Positions 51,471 through 60,155 of a stretch of DNA of 64,000 nucleotides are shown piece by piece. Every line of letters starts with the position of its first letter. Positions within the stretch are counted from its first letter, which is position 1. The notes beneath the pieces are model-generated. The model was not told where the DNA came from. It worked only from the letters and a program-made list of their open reading frames with translations, and did not search any database. The position numbers and the translations under genes are program-made. The DNA comes from Halostagnicola sp. A56 (GTDB taxonomy: Archaea; Halobacteriota; Halobacteria; Halobacteriales; Natrialbaceae): NCBI RefSeq assembly GCF_000691505.1, contig NZ_JMIP02000018.1, forward strand, positions 1-64,000, in the 5' to 3' direction.

Positions 51471-51779
51471 ATGACGAGACACGCGACGATTCGGACGACA
51501 CATGACGATCCGGAGCTCCTCGCCCGGGCGCTCGAGCCCGATAACACCGAGGAGATGGAGACGACCATCGAGGGCGCTCGAACGCTCGTCACGCGGATCG
51601 AACGCGAGACGACAGGCGGGTTACAATCGACGGTCGACGATTACGTCGTCAACCTCGACGTCGCCTGCAGTATCGACAGACAGACACCCAACCCGTCGGA
51701 TGCAAACTCGAGCGCGGACGGACGCGGCGTCTCGACCGCGGCGAGATCCGACACGAACCACGAACCTAACACACAATGA
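51471..51779 (+). CDS. pcc1: KEOPS complex subunit Pcc1
   Basis: Dimerising subunit of the KEOPS complex, which makes t6A at position 37 of ANN-decoding tRNAs. The 102-residue protein has the two-strand motif ATIRTTHDDPELLARALEPD and METTIEGARTLVTRIERETT, followed by LQSTVDDYVVNLDVACSI and a polar tail longer than usual (about 30 residues). Starts 19 bases after the recJ-like gene; its TGA overlaps the ATG of rps3ae. Confidence 0.88.
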   Translation: MTRHATIRTTHDDPELLARALEPDNTEEMETTIEGARTLVTRIERETTGGLQSTVDDYVVNLDVACSIDRQTPNPSDANSSADGRGVSTAARSDTNHEPNTQ

Positions 51780-52417
51780 GTGAACGATCAGTTTCACGCG
51801 CGAAACAAGAAAAGCGGTGGTACACCGTCCACGCCCCGGCGCAGTTCGACCGGGAAGTGCTCGGTGAGACACCCGCAGACGAACCGGACAAGGTCTACGG
51901 ACGGACCATCGAAACGACGCTCGGCGACCTGACAAACAGCGCCAGCGAAAACAACACGAAGCTCACGTTCAAGATCACCGACGTGGGCAGCGACAGCGCC
52001 TACACGGACTTCGTCGAACACTCGCTGACGCGGGATTACCTGCGCTCGCTGGTTCGACGCGGTGCCTCGAAGATCGAGGCCTACGTCACCGTCCTGACGA
52101 CGGACGACTACCGCGTTCAGATCCAGCCGGTCGCGTTCACGACGAAGAAAGCCGACGCGAGCCAGGAGAAGGCCATCCGCGAGAAGATGGTCGAGATGGT
52201 CGAGGAAGCGGCTCAGGAGCGAACCTTCGAGGACCTGATCGACGGCGTCGTCGAAGGCCGTCTCTCCTCTGCGATCTACGGCGAAGCGAAGCCGATCTAC
52301 CCGCTTCGCCGGGTCGAGATCCAGAAGACGACCCTCGAGGCACATCCGGAAGAAGTCGCAGAAGAGCAGGCGACGGCCGTCAACGTCGACGAAGAAGACG
52401 TCGCGACGGACGACTAA
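51776..52417 (+). CDS. rps3ae: 30S ribosomal protein S3Ae
   Basis: The 213-residue protein begins MSERSVSRAKQEKRWYTVHA and has LGETPADEPDKVYGRTIETT, FKITDVGSDSAYTDFVEHSL and YPLRRVEIQKTTLEAHPEEV, all standard for archaeal S3Ae (S1e). Component of the small subunit near the mRNA exit. Four-base overlap with pcc1 indicates coupled translation, ending the operon. Confidence 0.96.
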   Translation: MSERSVSRAKQEKRWYTVHAPAQFDREVLGETPADEPDKVYGRTIETTLGDLTNSASENNTKLTFKITDVGSDSAYTDFVEHSLTRDYLRSLVRRGASKIEAYVTVLTTDDYRVQIQPVAFTTKKADASQEKAIREKMVEMVEEAAQERTFEDLIDGVVEGRLSSAIYGEAKPIYPLRRVEIQKTTLEAHPEEVAEEQATAVNVDEEDVATDD

Positions 52418-52460
52418 ACTCGAACTGGCGCGATTCGATTCGAGTATCGGTTGGAAGTCG

Positions 52461-52466
52461 TTTTTT
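52461..52466. terminator. T-run between convergent rps3ae and halocyanin genes
   Basis: TTTTTT on the plus strand, 44 bases after the rps3ae stop; plausible U-tract terminator for the ribosomal operon. Confidence 0.35.
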
Positions 52467-52482
52467 CGACGCGAAATACGGC

Positions 52483-52926
52483 TTATTCAGTGACTTCGAT
52501 AACGCCAATCATACCGCCCTCTTCGTGCGGCAAGCAGGCGTAGTTGTACGTTCCGGGGACCTCGAAGGTGTGTTCGAACGTTTCTCGAGTGTGGAGTGCG
52601 CCGTTGTTCTCGTTCCAGAACTCCTCGTGTGCCGTTTCGAAGTCGTCGTAGTCGCCCGTCGAGAAATACTCCGCTCCCTCGTCCTCGAAAAGCGAGGAGT
52701 CATACGCAGTAACCGTGTGGATCGCTTCGCTCGTGTTCTTCCAGACGACAGTATCGCCGACGGAGATCTCGTACGTTTCGGGGACGAACTCGGTCCGAGT
52801 CATCCCAATGTCGCAGTCGTTCCCGCTACAAGGCTCGCCTCTGAGCGTTCCGGTGACCGTTGAACAACCCGCGACCCCGACTGTCGAGACCGTTCCCAGG
52901 GACGCGAGATAGGCACGGCGGTTCAT
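52483..52926 (-). CDS. Halocyanin-type blue copper lipoprotein
   Basis: The 147-residue protein MNRRAYLASLGTVSTVGVAG has an RR-containing signal and lipobox VAGC, so it is exported and lipid-anchored. The cupredoxin domain has YEISVGDTVVWKNTSEAIHT (first His ligand) and YNYACLPHEEGGMIGVIEV (Cys, His and Met ligands). It should carry electrons at the outer membrane face. Two extra cysteines near the mature N-terminus (PCSGNDC) are unusual and could form a disulfide. The ATG at 52926 is the family start. Confidence 0.9.
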   Translation of the reverse strand: MNRRAYLASLGTVSTVGVAGCSTVTGTLRGEPCSGNDCDIGMTRTEFVPETYEISVGDTVVWKNTSEAIHTVTAYDSSLFEDEGAEYFSTGDYDDFETAHEEFWNENNGALHTRETFEHTFEVPGTYNYACLPHEEGGMIGVIEVTE

Positions 52927-53046
52927 AGACGGGGGTTGGGAGAGACCGAATATAAGCCCCCGGTTCGATTCCCACTCGTCGTTTCTCGAAGTGTGGCCGT
53001 CGAAAAACGAAAACACGTAAGGTAACTGCCCATCGAATGCCGGAGT

Positions 53047-53802
53047 ATGCTTCCCCGGTTCGTCGGTCGGCTCGGCGCCGCCGACGCAGTGACGATCGCG
53101 AACGGAGCGCTGGGCTTTCTCGCGGTCGTCATCGCGTTCGTCGACATCGATCTCGCCGCTCGACTCATCCTCTTTGCTGCGATCGCTGACGGACTCGACG
53201 GCATCCTCGCTCGCCGGTACGGCGGAACCAAAGCGGGACCGTATCTCGACTCGCTGGCCGACGTCGCCTCCTTCGGTATCGCCCCCGCCGTTCTCGCGTT
53301 CGTCGTCGTCACGGACGGGTTCGGTATCGGGTTCGAGACGATATCGCTCGAGTTGCTCGTCGTGACCGGCGTCTGTGCGCTGTTCGTCGCGATGGCCATC
53401 GCGAGACTCGGGATGTACACTGCCTACGATACGGCGACCAATTACACGGAAGGGATTCAGACGACGCTCGCCGCGACGATCATCGGATCTGCAATCCTGG
53501 CGCACAAACCGGCCGCCGAGCCGTGGCTCGTACTGACGATTACCGGCCTGTTCTGTTATCTCATGGTCTCGCGGATCCAGTACCCGGACCTGCTGGTTCG
53601 GGATACCCTCATCATGGGCGTCGTCCACGCGCTCGCGATCCTCATTCCGGGCTTTGCCGGCCGAACGTTTCCCTACGCCCTTCTCACGCTCGGAATCGCG
53701 TACATGACGCTCAGTCCGTGGTTTTACTGGCGCGAGGATACCCACGCCGATCCGGCCGACGCCGAGGAGCCCGAGGGTGCGGAGATGCACAGAAACGTCT
53801 GA
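53047..53802 (+). CDS. pssA: CDP-alcohol phosphatidyltransferase, archaetidylserine synthase type
   Basis: The 251-residue protein has about six to eight membrane helices and the family motif DGLDGILARRYGG followed by GPYLDSLAD (the D-G-x2-A-R-x8-G-x3-D-x3-D signature, residues about 54-76). Haloarchaeal members of this size make archaetidylserine from CDP-archaeol, a lipid linked to C-terminal protein sorting by archaeosortase. A short acidic tail (ADAEEPEGAEMHRN) ends the protein. It is divergent from the halocyanin gene by about 120 bases. Confidence 0.85.
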   Translation: MLPRFVGRLGAADAVTIANGALGFLAVVIAFVDIDLAARLILFAAIADGLDGILARRYGGTKAGPYLDSLADVASFGIAPAVLAFVVVTDGFGIGFETISLELLVVTGVCALFVAMAIARLGMYTAYDTATNYTEGIQTTLAATIIGSAILAHKPAAEPWLVLTITGLFCYLMVSRIQYPDLLVRDTLIMGVVHALAILIPGFAGRTFPYALLTLGIAYMTLSPWFYWREDTHADPADAEEPEGAEMHRNV

Positions 53803-53904
53803 CCGGACCCGCTTACGTCTACCCACCTGTTTTTCGAACTGGACGGATTCGTCCAGACGCTCTGCATGGAAACGCTTAGGAGCGTCCTGACACGATACCT
53901 TCGT

Positions 53905-53955
53905 ATGAACGCAGTCAGGAGACAAGCGGCGGCACCTCGCCGGGTGGTGGGATGA
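53905..53955 (+). CDS. Possible 16-codon upstream ORF of the HEAT-repeat gene
   Basis: Reads MNAVRRQAAAPRRVVG and stops with TGA that overlaps the ATG of the next gene (ATGA). The peptide is strongly basic, unlike the acidic protein downstream. It could be a translated leader that couples to, or controls, the following gene. Supported only by position and overlap. Confidence 0.3.
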   Translation: MNAVRRQAAAPRRVVG

Positions 53956-55421
53956 GCGACGAGGACGCTCCCGACTCCGAGCAGACACGGGATCTCGAGG
54001 AGCGCGCCGACGATATCCGCGAGGAGTTCGCGTCGATCGAAGCCGACCTCGAGCCCATCCGCGACGACCTGGACCCGATTCGAGACGAGATCGAACCGGT
54101 CCACGATACCTTCGAGGCCGCCGAGACCGAAGACGACCTCGACGACGTCGAAGCGGAACTCGAGCCGGTTCGATCGGATCTCGAGGACGTTCGCGAGGAG
54201 TTTGACGCCGTCCGCGAAGAGTTCGACGAGATCGAGCTTCCGGAACCCGAAACGGACGAGGACGAAGACGAGGAGGAAGCGGGCGATGGGGAAGACGACG
54301 CTCCCGACGGACCGATCGAGGAACTCGAGGCCGAACAGGAGGCGCTCGAGGAGACACTCGACGATCTCGAGGGAGAAATCGAGGATCTCGAGGACGAGGT
54401 CGACGACATCCAGTCCGATGTCGACGACCAGCGAGGGCCGTACGCGACGGATGTCATCGACGAAGTCGGTAGCGCCAAAGGGGACATCGAGAGCACCCGT
54501 TGGACCGAAGAGGGCGAGGAAGAACTGCGAGAAGCGGTCGAGGAGGCACTCGAGGACAGCAACGCCGTGCTTGGAACGTCGATTTCGATTCCAGCGGATG
54601 ACTCCCTGCTCGACGCACTGGTGGAGGCGCTCGAACGCCTCGAAGAAGAAATCGAGGCCGCGGAACTGGATCCCGACGAGGACGACGAGGATATCGCCTC
54701 GCTGCTCGAGATCACCGACGCGTTACAGTCCGGCGTCGACGACGCGACGGCCTGGGAGAACCTGCAGGTGCGCGAACAGCTCCGACGCGAGGGGTTCTAC
54801 GACGTCCTCGATCACGTCAAGGACTTCCCGCCGGAGTGGCACGCGCTGAAAGTTCACGAGAAACGCGGCAACACCGACATGGTCCTGCTCGCACTCGAGT
54901 CGCTGGGCTCGGACTTCATGGAAGAACACTGCCTCGAGTCCTTAGAGCGGATGGGTCCCGAGGAGGCGACCGAACCGATGCTCCAGCGTGCGAACCGTCG
55001 GGATACGACCGCGATGTCGATCCTCGGCAAGATCGGCAACGACGACGAGGACGTCGTCGAGACGCTCCTCGAGTACGTCGATTCGAACCCGCAACTGCAA
55101 CGCCCCGCGATGCGAGCGCTCGGCGAAGTCGGCAGCGAAGACGCGGTGCAGCCGATCGCGAACCAGTTGGTCGCCGACGAATCGGTCGTTCGAAGCTCCG
55201 CCGCCCGCGCGCTGGGACTGATCGGCGATACCCGCGCGATCGAGCCGCTCGCCGAGCGGATCGACGAGGACGACGAAGACACGGTGCGTGCGAGCGCCGT
55301 CTGGGCGCTCACCCAGATCGGAACCGAACGCGCCCTCGAGGTGGCCGCGGGCGCAGCCGACGACCGCGCGTATCTCGTACAGGCTGAAGCCGAGAAGGCG
55401 AATCTCGAACCCGCCGCGTAG
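53952..55421 (+). CDS. Acidic coiled-coil protein with HEAT-like repeats
   Basis: The 489-residue protein has a very acidic helical N-terminal half with repeated LEPIRDDLDPIRDEIEPVHD-like units and DLEGEIEDLEDEVDDIQSDV (coiled coil, residues about 10-165). From about residue 290 come HEAT/PBS-lyase-like repeats: LLEYVDSNPQLQRPAMRALG, EDAVQPIANQLVADESVVRS and TRAIEPLAERIDEDDEDTVR. This layout suggests a scaffold for other proteins. No signal peptide. Preceded by a basic 16-codon frame. Confidence 0.8.
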   Translation: MSDEDAPDSEQTRDLEERADDIREEFASIEADLEPIRDDLDPIRDEIEPVHDTFEAAETEDDLDDVEAELEPVRSDLEDVREEFDAVREEFDEIELPEPETDEDEDEEEAGDGEDDAPDGPIEELEAEQEALEETLDDLEGEIEDLEDEVDDIQSDVDDQRGPYATDVIDEVGSAKGDIESTRWTEEGEEELREAVEEALEDSNAVLGTSISIPADDSLLDALVEALERLEEEIEAAELDPDEDDEDIASLLEITDALQSGVDDATAWENLQVREQLRREGFYDVLDHVKDFPPEWHALKVHEKRGNTDMVLLALESLGSDFMEEHCLESLERMGPEEATEPMLQRANRRDTTAMSILGKIGNDDEDVVETLLEYVDSNPQLQRPAMRALGEVGSEDAVQPIANQLVADESVVRSSAARALGLIGDTRAIEPLAERIDEDDEDTVRASAVWALTQIGTERALEVAAGAADDRAYLVQAEAEKANLEPAA

Positions 55422-55524
55422 GTAGGTGAGTGGGTAGGGTTCTGTTGCGTAGGGGGATTTCTGTTCGTGCGGCAATTCGGAGACGGTATTTTCACAGGAT
55501 ATCGCCGTCCTCGACGGCCGAGGG

Positions 55525-55530
55525 TTTACA
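55525..55530 (+). promoter_or_regulatory. TATA-like promoter of the phospholipase D-like gene
   Basis: TTTACA, 26-31 bases before the ATG at 55556. Confidence 0.45.
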
Positions 55531-55555
55531 TACCGAGACGCGGCCAGACCGCCCA

Positions 55556-57553
55556 ATGCGTGCTAGGGTCCTCCTCGTTGCGGTTCTCGTCTGCGGACTC
55601 GTCGCCAGCGCGTGTGCCGTCGGGTTCGTCGACGCGCCCCCGAGCACCGACGTGCGATCGGCCGCTCCCGGCGAATCCGCCTCGAGTGAACGGACGGTAC
55701 TTTCCACAGCATTGAAGAGCACGCCGGGAGGCGGATCCGCTGCCCAGACGCTCGCGTGTCCGGTCGCCGCGCGGTCGGACGACGGCCACCGCAACGCATC
55801 CGAGTCCCGGATCGTCGAACTGTATCCGAATCCGACGACGCCGGAGAACGTCGGCGAGTTTTTCGTCCTCGAGACGCCGCCGGAGACCTCGCTCGAGAAC
55901 TGGACGGTCACGGACGGTCACACGACCGCGTCGTTTCCGAACGAAACCGTCTCGGGCGCGGTCGCCGTCACGGTCGATCCCAACGAAACGGCGTCGCTCA
56001 CGGACGAACCAACTCTCGAGCTCGAGGGCCATCTCCGCCTCGCGACGGATGGGGATCGCCTCGAGATCCGAAACGGCTCCGACCGAATCGACGCGGTCAG
56101 TTACGAGGATGCACCGGTCGGCGAACGGTGGTACCGAAGCGAACGGACGAGCGAATCGGGCAAGCAGTCGAACTCGGGCGCGAGCGCACCCTCGAGTGGG
56201 GACGCGACCGGCCGATGGTGGCCCAAGGGCGCGACCTGTCTTCCGTCGACGCGCGTCGCCGCGGAGAACGCGACGACGTTCGTCCTCCCCGATAGTCCGG
56301 AGGTTCCGCTGGAGACGATCCGAAACGCAGAGGAGAACCTCTCACTGGCTGGGTACACGTTCACGTCCGAGGCGGTCGCCTCGGAACTCGTCGCGGCGAG
56401 CGAACGCGGCGTCGAGGTCGACGTGCTACTCGAGTCCGGTCCCGTCGGCGGCGCGTCGGCTGCGACTGAAGCACCCCTCGCAACTCTCGAAGACGGCGGC
56501 GTCGACGTTCGGATGACCGGCGGGGAGAACGCACGCTATCGCTACCACCATCCAAAGTACGCGATCGCCGACGATACGGTGCTCGTCACGACCGAAAACT
56601 GGCAACCGTCCGGTGTCGGCGGCGAGTCGAGTCGCGGCTGGGGCGTTTCTCTCGAGAACGCGGCGCTCGCAACGGACCTCGAGACCGTGTTCGACGCCGA
56701 CTTCAGCGGGCCCGATACCGAGTCCGGAACGAGCTATCTCGAGGACGCGTCGTTCAGCGACACAGCAGATCAGGTCCAGACCCCGACCGATTTCCCGTCG
56801 AACCACCCGCCCGAATCAGTCGACATCGAGAGCGCGGAACTCTTGCTCGCCCCCGACAACGCCGAGCCGAGACTTCGCGAACTCCTCGCGTCCGCCGAGG
56901 ACGAAATTCTCATCAAACAGGCGAGTATCGGCGGGCCCGACGTGTCGCTCGTCGAGGAAACGTTCGATGCGGCACGCCGCGGCGTCGAGGTCCGCATTCT
57001 GCTCGATTCGTCGTGGTACGTCGAGGAGGACAACGCTAGAGTGAAATCGGTCCTCGAGGAGACGGCGGCAGCGGAAGACCTCCCGCTCGAGGTTGCGCTC
57101 GTCGAACCGAAAAACAGGTTCGAGAAGATACACGCCAAGGGAGTCATAATCGATGGCGAGACGACGATCGTGGGAAGCCTCAACTGGAATGACAACTCGC
57201 TTCGAAACAACCGCGAGGTCGTCCTCGCAATCCACGGCGAGGAACCGGCCGCGTATTACGAGGCGGTCTTCGATGCCGACTGGAACGGCGGGACGTGGTC
57301 GCTTCCGATCGGGCTCGCTGCCGTCGTCGCGCTCGCCCTCCTCGCGGCCGCAGCACTCGGCCGGCGATACATCTCGTTTGGCGAGTCACGGCGTCCGATG
57401 ACCGACGGTGTTCGTCGGGATCGCCTCGAGTACGACGAGGGCTCGAGTCCGGTCGAACCCCCGCCGCTCGAGGACGACTCTCCCGACCCGGACACGACAG
57501 AAACGGTTCACTCGATCGCTCGTGACGTCGAACGTCGCCGGTCCGACGAATGA
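55556..57553 (+). CDS. Membrane-anchored, secreted phospholipase D-like protein with lamin-tail domain
   Basis: The 665-residue protein starts with a signal sequence (MRARVLLVAVLVCGLVASAC), then a lamin-tail-like beta domain (SRIVELYPNPTTPENVGEFF, about residues 85-190). Two PLD half-domains follow: the first has YHHPKYAIADDTVLVTTENW (about 325), and the second IHAKGVIIDGETTIVGSLNW (about 523), each with the HxK core. A C-terminal membrane helix (GLAAVVALALLAAAALG) and cytoplasmic tail of about 65 residues end it. It likely hydrolyses a phosphodiester in lipids or nucleic acids outside the cell. Confidence 0.85.
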   Translation: MRARVLLVAVLVCGLVASACAVGFVDAPPSTDVRSAAPGESASSERTVLSTALKSTPGGGSAAQTLACPVAARSDDGHRNASESRIVELYPNPTTPENVGEFFVLETPPETSLENWTVTDGHTTASFPNETVSGAVAVTVDPNETASLTDEPTLELEGHLRLATDGDRLEIRNGSDRIDAVSYEDAPVGERWYRSERTSESGKQSNSGASAPSSGDATGRWWPKGATCLPSTRVAAENATTFVLPDSPEVPLETIRNAEENLSLAGYTFTSEAVASELVAASERGVEVDVLLESGPVGGASAATEAPLATLEDGGVDVRMTGGENARYRYHHPKYAIADDTVLVTTENWQPSGVGGESSRGWGVSLENAALATDLETVFDADFSGPDTESGTSYLEDASFSDTADQVQTPTDFPSNHPPESVDIESAELLLAPDNAEPRLRELLASAEDEILIKQASIGGPDVSLVEETFDAARRGVEVRILLDSSWYVEEDNARVKSVLEETAAAEDLPLEVALVEPKNRFEKIHAKGVIIDGETTIVGSLNWNDNSLRNNREVVLAIHGEEPAAYYEAVFDADWNGGTWSLPIGLAAVVALALLAAAALGRRYISFGESRRPMTDGVRRDRLEYDEGSSPVEPPPLEDDSPDPDTTETVHSIARDVERRRSDE

Positions 57554-57777
57554 GATCGAGTATCGAAAAGCTGTGGGAACTGATCACGTACGGCGGCCGG
57601 TTCACGGGATGGTTCACGTGGGCCGGTCGGTTCGTCGGCTCGCGACGATTCGAGAGTCAGGACCGAGTGTACCACTGTGGAAACTGCGATCGCCGGTTCA
57701 GACTGAATCGACAGTACTGTCCGGACTGTGGTTCGTACCGCATCGAACGGATCCGATACGACGAACTGATCGAGTAG
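57550..57777 (+). CDS. Small zinc-ribbon protein
   Basis: The 75-residue protein ends with a clear rubredoxin-like zinc ribbon, YHCGNCDRRFRLNRQYCPDC, after a hydrophobic N-terminal helix (LITYGGRFTGWFTWAGRFVG) that may touch the membrane. Its ATG overlaps the stop of the PLD-like gene (ATGA), so both are expressed together; it might work on the cytoplasmic face of that protein. Function unknown. Confidence 0.75.
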   Translation: MRSSIEKLWELITYGGRFTGWFTWAGRFVGSRRFESQDRVYHCGNCDRRFRLNRQYCPDCGSYRIERIRYDELIE

Positions 57778-57797
57778 GACTCGGTCGTGCTAAAAGA

Positions 57798-58226
57798 TTA
57801 GTTCGCTGGCCCGCAAACCTCGAGCAGGCTACAGCAGTCGGCTTCGGGGTCGAAACAGTCCGGACACTGCTCCGGGCGGTCGATGATCGTATCGAGTCTG
57901 TCGGCGACCGTATCGTCGATGACGCTCTCGAGCGCGCGGGCTTCGTCGCGGAACTCGTCGACCTCGAGGACGTTCGCGAGGAATCGCTCGATAATGCAGT
58001 AGGTCTGGAGCGCCTCGTGGGCGCGTTCGAGACCCTCGTCCGTGAGACTCGCGCCTTTGTACTTTTCGTGATCGACGAGGTCTTTGTCCTGGAGTTTCCC
58101 GACCATTTCGTTGACACTCGCCGGACTCACGCCGAGGAGGTCCGCGAGCGTGCCCGTCGAGGCCGGTCCCTCCTCCATCCGCTGTGCGAGATAGATCGCC
58201 TTGAGATATTGATCTGCTGTGTTCAT
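57798..58226 (-). CDS. DtxR/MntR-family metal-dependent transcriptional regulator
   Basis: The 142-residue protein MNTADQYLKAIYLAQRMEEG has the family winged helix (TLADLLGVSPASVNEMVGKL, HEKYKGASLTDEGLERAHEA) and a dimerisation part with metal ligands (IIERFLANVLEVDEFRDEAR). The C-terminus PEQCPDCFDPEADCCSLLEV is Cys-rich, as in SirR-like haloarchaeal iron or manganese regulators. It is adjacent to a ferritin-like gene on the same strand, consistent with iron control. Start at the family's normal MNTADQYL. Confidence 0.85.
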   Translation of the reverse strand: MNTADQYLKAIYLAQRMEEGPASTGTLADLLGVSPASVNEMVGKLQDKDLVDHEKYKGASLTDEGLERAHEALQTYCIIERFLANVLEVDEFRDEARALESVIDDTVADRLDTIIDRPEQCPDCFDPEADCCSLLEVCGPAN

Positions 58227-58302
58227 CGCCAACCCTTCATGTGGTGTCTTGGTCGTCGATCGGTCCGACTCGTCTGGCGCTCGTGAGTGGTGCGTATCCC
58301 GA

Positions 58303-58797
58303 TCATGCCCGTCGCTCCATAATTTCTGTGACTTCCTCGACGCCCTCTTTTTCTTCCGCGCGGATCTCTCGGAGGGTCTCGAGAACTCGATCCCGGTCGA
58401 CGGCGAACGTCGAATCGGAGGCCTCGATGGCCTCGATGAGGTCGTCGTAGAACTTGTAGGCCGTTTCCTCGTTGCAGAGTTGGTCGTACAACACGCCGTC
58501 GGTATCCTCGGGCGGGCCGTACTGGGCGTCGACAAGCTGATTGATCTCCTCGTATCCGACCGTTTCCGCCTCGAGGTCGTCTATCAGTGCTTCGAGCCGA
58601 TCGCGGTGATCGGCCGACTCTTCCGTTGCATCCGTAAGTAGCTCCCTGACCTCTCTGTCGATCTCCGCTCGCGCCTCGGCGGGAAGTGACTCGAGGTGGT
58701 GGGCAGCACGCGACTCGACGACTTCCTCTAGGACCACGCCGATCTGGAGAAGGCGGGTCAGTTGGTGGTCTGTCGAGACACGCTGTCCCAGGCTCAT
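58303..58797 (-). CDS. Ferritin-like protein
   Basis: The 164-residue all-helical protein has LQIGVVLEEVVESRAAHHLE and EESADHRDRLEALIDDLEAE, then NEETAYKFYDDLIEAIEASD and LREIRAEEKEGVEEVTEIME. The spaced Glu/ExxH pairs match a ferritin-like di-iron four-helix bundle. It probably oxidises or stores iron, or protects from peroxide. Lies upstream of the DtxR-type regulator gene (76 bases) on the same strand. Confidence 0.75.
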   Translation of the reverse strand: MSLGQRVSTDHQLTRLLQIGVVLEEVVESRAAHHLESLPAEARAEIDREVRELLTDATEESADHRDRLEALIDDLEAETVGYEEINQLVDAQYGPPEDTDGVLYDQLCNEETAYKFYDDLIEAIEASDSTFAVDRDRVLETLREIRAEEKEGVEEVTEIMERRA

Positions 58798-58941
58798 ACA
58801 CGTCTGTGGGTGGTCGTGTTACTTAACTTCCCGTTTTTTCGGCGGTGGGCGTTTGGATAGACGGATCACCTCCCGAACGGTGATTGGCCGCCGCCCCTCG
58901 ATTGAAAGGCGTGATCGACCGCGAAGAAATCGTCGGTGGCG

Positions 58942-60153
58942 TTAGTTTCGCAGACGCGTGTTGACGAGCGACTCGAAGTCCGTTCGGAGTTCGTCGACGG
59001 CGACTTCCTCGAGAACGGGGACGAAGAAGCCCTCGACGAGCATGTTGCGAGCCGCCTCCGGCGTGACGCCTCGAGAGGTCATATACAGGAGGTCCTCCTG
59101 ATCGACCTGCCCGACGGTGGCGCTGTGGGAGGCTTCCGTGTCGTGGTTGTTGATGATGAGCTTCGGCGAGGCGTCGGCTTCGCTCTCGTCGGAGAGCATG
59201 AGCGTGTTCTCTCGCTGGTAGGAGCTCGTATCCCAGGCGGCGTCGCCGACGTCCTGGACGCCCTCGTAGACCGATCGTGCGACGTCGTCGGTGACCCCGC
59301 GGGTGACGAGATCTGCCGTCGTGTGCTCGGCGCGGTGCCAGACCTTGAAGTCCAGATCGAAGTGCTGGTCGTTGTGACCGTAGAACGCGCCGACGATCTG
59401 GCTCTCGGAGCTGTCACCGTTGAGTTCGGTCGAGACCTCCGTCTTGGTCAGCTTCGAACCGACGTTGCCCTCGATCCAGTTGATCGTGGCGTAGGTGTCG
59501 GCGTCGCCGCGTTTGGCAGTGAAGTTGTACGTCTCCTCGGAGAGGTTCTGGAGCGAGCCGTACTGCACGTAGCTGTTTTCGGCCGCGGCGACTTCGACGA
59601 TGCCGCTGTAGTACTGCTCGTCTTCCAGCTCGGTGCCGGTCGACTGGCGCTCTTGGATCGTCACCGACGAGGATTCCTCGGTGACGACGAGCGTGTAGTT
59701 AAACAGCGACCGGGAGTTCATCTCGGTCTTGATCGTCACGTCCTCGGCGTTGACGCCTTCGGGGACGTAGATGACCGTTCCCGTGGAGAAAAGCGCCGTC
59801 GAGAGCGCCGTGAGGTAGTTCTCCTGGGGATCGACGATAGACCCGAAGTGCTCCTCGAGCAACGACTCGTGCTCGTCGACGGCCTCGACCCACGAGAGGA
59901 CCTCGACGCCGTCGGGGCCGACCTGGTCTTTGTTTTCGGCCGCGTCGAGCGGATCGACCAGCGACTCGAAATCCAGTTCGGAGAGGTTGGTCCAGTTCTG
60001 TCCCGGCGTTCGGATCACGTCGGGCATCCCCAGGTCCTCGAGTGCCTCGAGCGCCTCGAGACGGGTCTCTAGGAGCCAGTCGGGCTCGTCGAGCCGATCG
60101 CTGATCTCGCGTACCTGTTCGTCCGTCAGATTGGCGTGTACCTGCGTGCTCAT
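58942..60153 (-). CDS. sufD: Fe-S cluster assembly protein SufD
   Basis: Scaffold partner of SufB in Fe-S cluster biogenesis. The 403-residue protein begins MSTQVHANLTDEQVREISDR, then WLLETRLEALEALEDLGMPD. The right-handed beta-helix core has YVPEGVNAEDVTIKTEMNSR and IVGAFYGHNDQHFDLDFKVW, and the end SHSATVGQVDQEDLLYMTSR, TPEAARNMLVEGFFVPVLEE is the SufBD C-terminal motif. Directly follows sufB (3 bases) in the sufC-sufB-sufD operon. The frame extends upstream as a shadow of sufB. Confidence 0.94.
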   Translation of the reverse strand: MSTQVHANLTDEQVREISDRLDEPDWLLETRLEALEALEDLGMPDVIRTPGQNWTNLSELDFESLVDPLDAAENKDQVGPDGVEVLSWVEAVDEHESLLEEHFGSIVDPQENYLTALSTALFSTGTVIYVPEGVNAEDVTIKTEMNSRSLFNYTLVVTEESSSVTIQERQSTGTELEDEQYYSGIVEVAAAENSYVQYGSLQNLSEETYNFTAKRGDADTYATINWIEGNVGSKLTKTEVSTELNGDSSESQIVGAFYGHNDQHFDLDFKVWHRAEHTTADLVTRGVTDDVARSVYEGVQDVGDAAWDTSSYQRENTLMLSDESEADASPKLIINNHDTEASHSATVGQVDQEDLLYMTSRGVTPEAARNMLVEGFFVPVLEEVAVDELRTDFESLVNTRLRN

Positions 60154-60155
60154 GT

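Noticed and set aside
58936-60072. 378-residue frame antisense to sufD
   Set aside because: Shadow frame; sufD is supported by family motifs along its whole length.
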